Below, one piece after another: positions 1 to 5,014 of a stretch of DNA of 6,221 nt. Source of the stretch: Chloroflexota bacterium (lineage in GTDB: Bacteria > Chloroflexota > Anaerolineae > Fen-1058); assembly GCA_016219235.1 (NCBI GenBank), contig JACRBO010000416.1, forward strand, positions 1-6,221, written 5' to 3'. Position 1 is the first letter of the stretch; each line of letters starts with the position of its first letter. Under the pieces are notes generated by a model. That model was not told where the DNA came from, searched no databases, and saw only the letters and a list, made by a program, of their open reading frames with translations. The position numbers and the translations under genes are program-made.

Positions 1-1141
1 AGGCTCGAATCTTGCGCCAGTACTCAATCGGCCCTGACGGCGTATCCAATGTGCGAATCACGACGTTCGTGCCATAGCGCAGTTCCTTGTTTTGCGGCGC
101 TTGCAGTACCACAAAATCCGGGTCGGCCACGCGCTGCACTTCCTGACCGTTTTCATAGCGGATCATCGTGCGCTTTTGACTGACGCCGCTGCGCCCCGCT
201 TGCTCCAGGTTCGTGTCCAACTCCATCTCCGGATCGGCGATGGTCACCGTATCGAACGGGATCGTCTCTTGCTCGATCAAAATCTCTTCGCGCACCCGCA
301 CGATTTTGACGCTGGTATTGGCTGCCACGGCCGCGTCGAGCGGGGGTTGGGTATAATCCTGGCCGATCAACGTCACGCCGAGATCGGCCAGCACTTCCCC
401 GATCGATTGACGCAGCGTCCGCGTGTGCAGTGTTCGGCCATCGACATCGACGTGGATGAGTCTCGATTGTTCGACTTCGATCTTCAAGCCGGGCGTCAAC
501 GCCGTGTTCAGATCGGGCGTAATCCGATCGGCCAGATGCAGCTCGACGCCCGCTTCTTCCAGGGCCTGGCCCACGGTCGAGGCCGGCGATTGGATCTGGC
601 GCACATCGCCGTTGCCCAGATCGAGCGTAATGGGCCGGGCCCGCCGCAGGACGATGCTTAGCGGTGCGACATCGCCGGGATTGCGCGCGAAGCGATAGGT
701 CTGGTTGGTCGTGCGATCGATCGGTTGGTTGTTGGCAATCGCCAGATCATCCGGCCCCAGTTTTACTTTGGCTTCGACCAGCAGATCGATCAACGCGGTC
801 GCCTGCGACTTGAGGCGGTAGGTGTTGCCGTCTGCAATGATCGTCACGGGCCGCGCGTGCTGCACGATGATGGTCGATTGTTCGGGGGCCAGTTCGTCGC
901 GCAGCTCCGGGCCGACGATGTCAGCCGGCTCGATCGAGATGCCCGCTTCCCGCAGGATGGTCTCGACCTCGCGCTGATTGGTGCGAATGGAACGCTCCTG
1001 TCCGTCGACGACGATCGAGATCGGCGTCAGGGTGGAGGCGTAACCGAAGGCCATCACGCCGATCATAGCGGCCATGATGCCGCCCGTGACCGCGCCCCGC
1101 GATAGCCAGCGCTGCAGTAGGTTAGGTGATGAGTGTTTCAT
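1..1141 (-). CDS. Membrane-anchored DUF348 x4 / G5 domain protein, 3' end beyond window
   Basis: The frame is open for 380 codons from ATG at 1141 to the left edge, so the C-terminus is missing. Residues about 17-37 (AVTGGIMAAMIGVMAFGYA) form one hydrophobic segment after a short basic N-terminus, which suggests a signal anchor and an extracytoplasmic body. Four ubiquitin-like DUF348 repeats follow at about 40-96, 97-168, 169-227 and 228-284, each with the pattern I-x-V-D-G...T...E-x-L-x-x-A/L-G-V. A G5 domain is at about 286-358 (IPFDTV, then YENGQEVQR, ending LRYGT). The visible end, GPIEYWRKIR, resembles the linker to a C-terminal 3D-type or similar catalytic or binding domain, which is not visible here. 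By family (YabE/Rpf-like proteins) a role in peptidoglycan remodelling is likely; this is inference. Four DUF348 copies is more than the usual one to three. No good Shine-Dalgarno sits next to the ATG: the nearest AAAGG is about 14 bases upstream and lies inside a stem-loop, so initiation may be structure-controlled. Alternative starts at residues 23 or 26 would break the membrane segment. Confidence 0.85.
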   Translation of the reverse strand, partial: MKHSSPNLLQRWLSRGAVTGGIMAAMIGVMAFGYASTLTPISIVVDGQERSIRTNQREVETILREAGISIEPADIVGPELRDELAPEQSTIIVQHARPVTIIADGNTYRLKSQATALIDLLVEAKVKLGPDDLAIANNQPIDRTTNQTYRFARNPGDVAPLSIVLRRARPITLDLGNGDVRQIQSPASTVGQALEEAGVELHLADRITPDLNTALTPGLKIEVEQSRLIHVDVDGRTLHTRTLRQSIGEVLADLGVTLIGQDYTQPPLDAAVAANTSVKIVRVREEILIEQETIPFDTVTIADPEMELDTNLEQAGRSGVSQKRTMIRYENGQEVQRVADPDFVVLQAPQNKELRYGTNVVIRTLDTPSGPIEYWRKIRA

Positions 1142-1219
1142 AAGGTTAATGAAAACCTTTCGGGTCCGGTGAAGCACACCGCTCACGCGATGTGTGACAA
1201 GACCCGAAAGGTCTCGGGT
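1142..1219 (-). promoter_or_regulatory. Structured leader / composite stem-loop between SRP RNA and the DUF348 gene
   Basis: Three inverted repeats overlap here. The longest has perfect 12-bp arms at 1155-1166 and 1201-1212, enclosing an inner stem (1175-1179 with 1192-1196, continued by 1180-1182 with 1187-1189). On the minus strand its 3' arm runs into TTTTCATT, so it could act as an intrinsic terminator, either for the SRP transcript or as an attenuator for the DUF348 gene. Two smaller perfect 6-bp hairpins, 1202-1207/1214-1219 and 1142-1147/1154-1159, each reuse part of the long arms and exclude it. The last one abuts the start codon. I recognise no known riboswitch in it, including the c-di-AMP (ydaO) class that often precedes cell-wall hydrolases. 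Terminator versus regulatory leader is unresolved. Confidence 0.55.
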
Positions 1220-1227
1220 GCAGCGCT

Positions 1228-1510
1228 GGCCGTGCACCTCCCCTTGTGCCAGGCCCCACGACTTACCGCCAACAGCCAGCTCGGACCAGGCTACCCGACG
1301 ACACCCGACAGTATCTCCTTATTGCTGCTGCCTTCCGGCTCTGACAAGGTTCGAAGTCTGTCGCCGCGGCGGACCCAATCGTCAACGCTACTTATCTTAA
1401 GCAGGCTCAGGGAACTTGACCCTACGGGAGGGCTTCAACCCCGCTATAGCGGGTTGCGGGCACAGTCAGATGACTGTGAGGGCACCGCTAGCGCCCCATC
1501 TAGCACGACC
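1228..1510 (-). ncRNA. ffs: SRP RNA, long Bacillus-type form with Alu domain
   Basis: This is the RNA scaffold of the signal recognition particle, which binds Ffh and directs membrane and secreted proteins to the translocon. The minus strand carries the near-invariant domain IV hairpin at 1345-1324 (GTCAG then CCGGAAGGCAGCAGC), the Ffh-binding site. The 5' and 3' ends close as an 8-bp stem, GGTCGTGC (1510-1503) with GCACGGCC (1235-1228), including one G-U pair. Blocks resembling B. subtilis scRNA are present in order: GTGCTAG, TAGCGGTGCCC, CCGCAACCCGCTATAGCGGG, GTTGACGATTGGGTCC, and GCCTGGTCCGAGCTGGCTG. About 283 nt is normal for this class. The Alu loop-loop partners AGCGG and CCGCT are kept. 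Oddly, an 18-nt perfect hairpin (1478-1461) replaces the short linker between helices 3 and 4. Ends are set from the closing stem and could be off by a few bases. Confidence 0.93.
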
Positions 1511-1517
1511 GGGCCAA

Positions 1518-1546
1518 ATGGTACAGGGAGTGGGGAAAGTTGTCAA
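1518..1546 (-). promoter_or_regulatory. Promoter of the SRP RNA gene
   Basis: On the minus strand a perfect -35 hexamer TTGACA (1546-1541) is followed by a 17-bp spacer and a -10 hexamer TACCAT (1523-1518, 4 of 6 consensus). This places the start at about 1510-1512, exactly where the closing stem of the SRP RNA begins. The -35 box overlaps the first unit of the heptamer repeat. The assignment is by consensus and position only. Confidence 0.7.
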
Positions 1547-1585
1547 ATGACTAATGACAAATGACAAAGGAAAAATGGCAAATGC
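1544..1585. repeat. Heptamer tandem repeat, six degenerate CAAATGA units
   Basis: Consecutive 7-base units read caaatga, ctaatga, caaatga, caaagga, aaaatgg, caaatgc. The first unit overlaps the SRP -35 box and the last forms part of the left arm of the adjacent 71-nt hairpin. The pattern resembles the short tandemly repeated heptamers known from intergenic regions of filamentous cyanobacteria; no function can be read from it. Confidence 0.7.
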
Positions 1586-1648
1586 GGAAGATTGAAGACG
1601 GCGCAGAACCGATTGTTCCGTTTGCCGCATTCAAACTTCCGCATTTGC
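1578..1648 (-). terminator. 71-nt imperfect hairpin, probable tRNA-Ser terminator
   Basis: Perfect 13-bp arms at 1578-1590 and 1636-1648 continue inward, after one mismatch, with 5 more pairs (TTGAA/TTCAA). The interior can add CGGC/GCCG and GAAC/GTTC stems. On the minus strand the hairpin begins 2 bases after the tRNA CCA and is followed by CATTTTTCC, a run of five T, as expected for an intrinsic terminator. Its size and perfect ends would also fit a small MITE-like or REP-like element. No flanking target duplication is evident. Confidence 0.6.
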
Positions 1649-1650
1649 AG

Positions 1651-1740
1651 TGGCGGAGAGGGCGAGATTTGAACTCGCGGTGCCTTTCGGCACACGCGCT
1701 CTCCAGGCGCGCGCGTTAGGCCAGACTACGCTACCTCTCC
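1651..1740 (-). tRNA. tRNA-Ser(GGA)
   Basis: This is a class II tRNA of 90 nt with the CCA tail encoded. The acceptor stem GGAGAGG pairs perfectly with CCTCTCC, with discriminator G. The anticodon stem is CGCGC/GCGCG around loop CTGGAGA, giving anticodon GGA at 1704-1702, which reads UCC and UCU. The long variable arm is GTGCC-GAAA-GGCAC, and the T arm is GCGAG-TTCAAAT-CTCGC. The long variable arm and the anticodon together identify serine. It lies upstream of the SRP RNA on the same strand; a nearby tRNA-Ser and SRP RNA are also known in B. subtilis. Confidence 0.97.
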
Positions 1741-1759
1741 AGAGCCTACAATGGTGGCG

Positions 1760-1789
1760 ATTATACCAGAAAACCTGACAGGTCTTCAA
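1760..1789 (-). promoter_or_regulatory. Promoter of tRNA-Ser
   Basis: On the minus strand a consensus -10 TATAAT (1765-1760) lies 19 bases before the mature tRNA end, giving a leader of about 12 nt. An 18-bp spacer separates it from TTGAAG (1789-1784, 4 of 6 for -35). That -35 box falls inside the 7-base loop of the preceding terminator hairpin, so terminator and promoter are nested. Confidence 0.7.
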
Positions 1790-1803
1790 AACCTGTCAGG
1801 TTT
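1771..1803. terminator. 13-bp hairpin terminator after the beta-glycosidase gene
   Basis: Perfect arms AAACCTGACAGGT (1771-1783) and ACCTGTCAGGTTT (1791-1803) enclose a 7-base loop. The hairpin sits 6 bases past the end of the GH1 gene. On the minus strand its 3' arm ends in GGTTTTC, a short T tract. Both ends are A/T-rich, so it may work in both directions. The arms are themselves near-palindromic (ACCTGACAGGT). Confidence 0.7.
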
Positions 1804-1809
1804 GGAGTT

Positions 1810-3180
1810 TTACCCCGGAAACAGCGTGTCCAGCAAGGCCGGCGCGTACTCATACACCAGCCCGTCGTCGATGACGCCCCGCCGGCAAATCTCGCCGTAC
1901 AGTTCGCCGCTGCGGCGCAGGCTGCGCTCCTGCGTCTCGACGTTCAGTTTCACCAGGCCAAACCTTAGATTCCACGCCTCAGCCCACTCGAAGTTGTCTA
2001 CCAGCGACCAGTGATAGTAGCCCATCACCGGGATGTTCTGGTTGATAGCCCGCCACACCTCGCGCAGGTGCGTCAACAGGAACGCCGGGCGTTGATCGTC
2101 ATCGGTGTCGGGCAGGCCGTTCTCGGTGATGAAAATCGGCTTGCCGGTACGCTCCAGCCGCTTGAGCATACGGAACAGGCCCAACGGATACAACTCGCCG
2201 TAATTGCCGTCGCTCATCGGTGCGTTGGGATCGAGCACGGTGCGGCCAAAGAGCATCGTCGTTGGCTGGGTGCGATCGAACTTCACTAGTTCGCGCGTGT
2301 AGTAATTCAGCCCGATAAAATCGAGCGTGCCTTTGAGGCCGCGAATCCACTGCGGCACGCCAAACGGCCGATCGTAGCGCCCGGTCAGCAGCGCGTTCAA
2401 CAAGGTGTAGTTGAACAATCGGTCGCGGTTGGCCGCACAAAACCGATCGAGCAGGCTGTCCGGCCGCGCTGGATCGAATACGCGCATATTCTGCGCCACA
2501 CCCACGCGCGCCTCAGGCTGAAGTTTGTGGATGGCACGATAGGCGGCGGCGTGGCCGCGCAGCATGTTAGCCACTACTGCAAACGCCAGATTCAGGCTGT
2601 TTTTGCCGGGCGGAAAAACAGCCGAGGGTGCATCGTGGTCAACGGTATCGCCTTGCTCGGGCACATAACCCGCCGCCGCATACACGTTGGGTTCGTTGAT
2701 GGTGACCCACAGATCACACAAGTCTTTGAGCGAATCAACGGCTTTGCTGGCGTACCGCTCAAACCACGGCACTATGGCGGTGGTCTCCCAGGCGTCTCGC
2801 TCTGCCACCCACAACGGGTTGCTAAAGTGATGCAGCGTCACCATTGGCTCGATGCCGCGCCGCCGCATGGCGCTGAGCATGTAGCGATAGCGATCGATGG
2901 CCGCTGTATCCCACACGCCTTCTTGCGGCTCGATGCGCGCCCACTCGATGGACAGGCGGTGCGCCGTATGGCCCATCTGTGCGGCGAAATCCAGATCGCG
3001 CTCAAAGCCGTCGCCCCACCAATCGGCGGCCTGCCCGGATTTTTGATCGCGGCTAATGTGGCCGGGAGTCTGTTCCCACGCCCACCAATCGTTATTGGTA
3101 TTGTTGCCCTCCACCTGGTGCGCCGCTGTGGCCGCGCCCCATTTGAAGTCAGGCGGGAAGTACAGTGTGGCTTTGGCCAT
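1810..3180 (-). CDS. Glycoside hydrolase family 1 beta-glycosidase
   Basis: A full-length 456-residue GH1 enzyme, predicted to hydrolyse terminal beta-linked glucose (or galactose, fucose) with retention, using a two-glutamate mechanism in a (beta/alpha)8 barrel. It has no signal peptide, so it is likely cytoplasmic and acts on imported disaccharides or glycosides. Visible GH1 motifs in order: FPPDFKWGAATAAHQVEG at 8-25 (Q22 contacts substrate), TLHHFSNPLWV at 115-125, the acid/base motif VTINEPN with E163, NYY at 292-294, the nucleophile motif ITENG with E353, and WSLVDNFEWAEAW at 391-403 (E398 and W399 in the sugar pocket). All catalytic residues are present. Its length is typical of the family. 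The start is supported by GGAG 8 bases upstream of the ATG. It lies 70 bp downstream of the PLP enzyme on the same strand and ends in a hairpin terminator. The exact glycoside cannot be read from the sequence. Confidence 0.95.
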   Translation of the reverse strand: MAKATLYFPPDFKWGAATAAHQVEGNNTNNDWWAWEQTPGHISRDQKSGQAADWWGDGFERDLDFAAQMGHTAHRLSIEWARIEPQEGVWDTAAIDRYRYMLSAMRRRGIEPMVTLHHFSNPLWVAERDAWETTAIVPWFERYASKAVDSLKDLCDLWVTINEPNVYAAAGYVPEQGDTVDHDAPSAVFPPGKNSLNLAFAVVANMLRGHAAAYRAIHKLQPEARVGVAQNMRVFDPARPDSLLDRFCAANRDRLFNYTLLNALLTGRYDRPFGVPQWIRGLKGTLDFIGLNYYTRELVKFDRTQPTTMLFGRTVLDPNAPMSDGNYGELYPLGLFRMLKRLERTGKPIFITENGLPDTDDDQRPAFLLTHLREVWRAINQNIPVMGYYHWSLVDNFEWAEAWNLRFGLVKLNVETQERSLRRSGELYGEICRRGVIDDGLVYEYAPALLDTLFPG

Positions 3181-3188
3181 GATAACTC

Positions 3189-3248
3189 CGTGGTGCGTGT
3201 TACGTGGTGCGTGAAGGGCTTTTCACGCAATACGCAACACGCACTACG
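3189..3248. repeat. 27-bp-arm imperfect hairpin built of heptamers
   Basis: Arms 3189-3215 and 3222-3248 pair over 27 positions with four mismatches around a 6-base loop (gggctt). Each arm is itself a run of 7-base units (cgtggtg, cgtgtta, cgtggtg, cgtgaa; and acgcaat, acgcaac, acgcact). It begins 2 bases after the PLP enzyme stop codon and ends 8 bases before the beta-glycosidase start, filling almost the whole gap. It has no T tract, so it may stabilise or attenuate a shared transcript rather than end it. A related heptamer run recurs at 5539-5555. Confidence 0.75.
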
Positions 3249-3250
3249 TT

Positions 3251-4663
3251 TTATAGTCTGAAGTAGCGGTTTAAATCCGGCTTCCAATTCACCGCGTGAT
3301 ACTCGCCCGATCGGGCGTCTTGCACGTAACGGCCATAGTATTTGCCGCGCGCGATGTTGCTCAGCGCCTGCCGCAGCACATCGACTTCCTCCGCAGTGTT
3401 GTACAGGCCGAACGAAATGCGCGTCAGGCCGGGCATATCCGCGCGGTTGTTGGCGAGAATATCGCTCCGCACCCGATTGGACTCCTCGGCTGACAGGCCC
3501 AGCAGGTGCAGCAAGTATGGATGCGCGCAGAAGCAGCCGTTGCGCACGCCGATGCCCCACTCTGCGCCCAGAATCGCCGCCACCAGAAAGTGTGACAGAC
3601 CGTCGATGTTAAACGGAATGACGCCCAACCGATTGGCCGCGTTTGCCGGATTGGTATCGCCGTAGAGGTGCAGCTTCTCAATGCTGGACAGCGCGTCCAG
3701 CGTGTACGCGGTGAGTTCGGCCTCGTGTTCGGCGATGACGTTCATGCCGATCTTGTTGATCACTTTGATGGCGGCGGCCAAAGCCACCGCGCCCACCACG
3801 TTCGGCGAACCGGCCTCATCTCGATCGGGTGCGCCCGCCCACTCGACGTGATCCAGCGTCACGATCTCGATCGTGCCGCCGCCGCGATATTCCGGTTCGC
3901 CCTGTTCAAAGGTATCCTTGCGCCCGATCAAAGCGCCCGTGCCAAACGGCGCGTACATCTTGTGCGCGGACAACGTCACGTAATCGAGGTGCGCGGGATC
4001 GTCGAGCGCGCCCATCGAGACGCGGCGGTGCGGCGCGAGTTGGGCCGTATCGATTAGAATCTGCGCGCCCGCCCTGTGCGCCTTCTCCGCGATGCGATGA
4101 ATATCGGGCAGGTGGCCGGTGACGTTGGAGGCACCCGTAATCGCCACCAACTTCACGCGGCCTGCGTACTGCTCCAACAACCGATCGAGATCGGCTTCAT
4201 CCAACCGGCCCAGTTCGTCGGCGCGGATGTGTTCCGTATGCGCCCGCGCCCGCCACGGCAGATCGTTGCTGTGATGTTCCAGCAGCGACACCAGCACCAC
4301 ATCGTCTTTGTTTAGCGGCAGTCGATACGATAGTTTATTGACCGCCTCGGTGGTGTTCTTGCCGAAGATCACCGCGTGATCTTTCAGGTTCGCGCCGACA
4401 AAGTCGGCCACGATGCGGTGCGCGTCGTCGTAGGCTTGCGTTGCCACCTTGCTTTTGAAGCCCGTGCCGCGATGCACCGACGAGTACCACAGCATGAACT
4501 CGTTGACGGTATCCAGCACGTCCTTGAGGGTTGGGGTGCTGGCCGCATTATCGAAGTTGATGTAGGGGCGCGTCTCGTCGTTGTTCAGCAGCGGCACGCG
4601 CGTGTGGATGCCCACCACGCGTTCGCGCAGGACGTTCAATTCCTGGGCAGCAGATTTGAGCAT
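3251..4663 (-). CDS. Class V aminotransferase-fold PLP enzyme, cysteine desulfurase (SufS/CsdA)-like
   Basis: A PLP-dependent enzyme of the class V fold, most like group II cysteine desulfurases, which take sulfur from cysteine to give alanine and an enzyme persulfide. Residues below are numbered from the upstream ATG at 4669 (472 aa). Visible motifs: INFDNAASTP at 37-46, the PLP-stacking histidine region LEHHSNDLPW (H133), D207 and Q210 in IDTAQ, the Schiff-base lysine K237 in LSAHKMYAPFGTGALIG, NGCFCAHP with C379 and C381 near the usual desulfurase cysteine, and R417 in TRISFGLYNT (substrate carboxylate). About 40 residues extend beyond a typical SufS end. I place the start at 4663: AGAGAGG (4678-4672) is 8 bases from this ATG but only 2 from the one at 4669. 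No suf or isc partners are visible, so another class V reaction (lyase or epimerase) is possible. Confidence 0.85.
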   Translation of the reverse strand: MLKSAAQELNVLRERVVGIHTRVPLLNNDETRPYINFDNAASTPTLKDVLDTVNEFMLWYSSVHRGTGFKSKVATQAYDDAHRIVADFVGANLKDHAVIFGKNTTEAVNKLSYRLPLNKDDVVLVSLLEHHSNDLPWRARAHTEHIRADELGRLDEADLDRLLEQYAGRVKLVAITGASNVTGHLPDIHRIAEKAHRAGAQILIDTAQLAPHRRVSMGALDDPAHLDYVTLSAHKMYAPFGTGALIGRKDTFEQGEPEYRGGGTIEIVTLDHVEWAGAPDRDEAGSPNVVGAVALAAAIKVINKIGMNVIAEHEAELTAYTLDALSSIEKLHLYGDTNPANAANRLGVIPFNIDGLSHFLVAAILGAEWGIGVRNGCFCAHPYLLHLLGLSAEESNRVRSDILANNRADMPGLTRISFGLYNTAEEVDVLRQALSNIARGKYYGRYVQDARSGEYHAVNWKPDLNRYFRL

Positions 4664-4668
4664 AGTCA

Positions 4669-4697
4669 TTGCCTCTCTGACAGGATAGCGTTATACT
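4669..4697 (+). promoter_or_regulatory. Divergent promoter for the toxin-antitoxin operon
   Basis: On the plus strand TTGCCT (4669-4674, 4 of 6) is followed by a 17-bp spacer and TATACT (4692-4697, 5 of 6). The predicted start is near 4704, about 14 bases before the antitoxin ATG. AAGGAG at 4706-4711 lies 6 bases from that ATG. The same bases read on the minus strand give TATAAC (4695-4690), a possible -10 box for the PLP enzyme gene, whose -35 would be poor. The two promoters may therefore share one -10 region. Confidence 0.55.
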
Positions 4698-4717
4698 CTT
4701 AGTTGAAGGAGTGAGCC

Positions 4718-5014
4718 ATGGCCATTCAATTACAAGAATTGGTTCAAGCCGGCATCTATCCTGATGCTGAAAGCGCCGTGCAAGATGCGCTGCGCGTCTT
4801 GTGGCAAGAACGCCCGCAGGTTCGGATCGATGTGGCGGTTCATCGGTATCGCACCGAAGAGTTGTCAGTCGCAAAAGCCGCGGCCCTGGCCGGCGTGACT
4901 TTCGATCGCATGAAAGAAATCCTGGCGGCGCGGGATGTCCCGCTGCGGCTGGGGCCTGAAACCCTCGAAGAAGCCCGTGCCGAAGTAGCCGCTTTCAAGC
5001 GCATGCAGCCATGA
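4718..5014 (+). CDS. UPF0175-family antitoxin
   Basis: A 98-residue protein of the UPF0175 family, usually the antitoxin of PIN-like toxins. The family core is at about 45-82: an alpha-helical segment RTEELSVAKAAALAGVTFDR with the turn of a helix-turn-helix, followed by MKEILAARDVPLRLG, matching the family pattern of S-x-x-K-A-A-x-L-A-G-x-x-x-x-x-F/M, then L-x-x-R-x-I/V-P. Residues 11-28 (AGIYPDAESAVQDALRVL) look like the helix of a ribbon-helix-helix DNA-binding protein, so it probably binds its own promoter as well as the toxin. The start is set by AAGGAG 6 bases upstream. Its last codons overlap the next gene by 4 bases (ATGA), indicating translational coupling. No clear operator palindrome is seen near the promoter. 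Confidence 0.85.
   Translation: MAIQLQELVQAGIYPDAESAVQDALRVLWQERPQVRIDVAVHRYRTEELSVAKAAALAGVTFDRMKEILAARDVPLRLGPETLEEARAEVAAFKRMQP

Noticed and set aside
92..661. Open frame of 189 codons on the plus strand
   Set aside because: Antisense to the DUF348/G5 coding region; His/Arg-rich shadow translation.
1142..1227. c-di-AMP (ydaO) riboswitch upstream of the cell-wall gene
   Set aside because: Considered because of the gene type, but the conserved ydaO blocks are not present in this short segment.
1133..1564. Open frame of 143 codons on the plus strand
   Set aside because: It runs antisense through the SRP RNA and its leader, has no recognisable domain and no Shine-Dalgarno; the RNA explains the region.
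1544..1585. Possible CRISPR-like array
   Set aside because: Units are 7 bases, directly adjacent and without spacers, so this is a short tandem repeat.
2527..3261. Open frame of 244 codons on the plus strand, opposite the GH1 gene
   Set aside because: It is the antisense shadow of a complete GH1 gene with all catalytic motifs; its translation shows no family features.
3256..3284. Promoter for the GH1 gene at the end of the PLP gene (TATAAA on the minus strand)
   Set aside because: No acceptable -35 box lies 16-18 bp upstream of it, so a promoter cannot be supported.
2838..3560. Open frame of 240 codons on the minus strand in another frame
   Set aside because: It spans the ends of two well-supported genes and the hairpin between them, with low-complexity Arg/Ala-rich translation.
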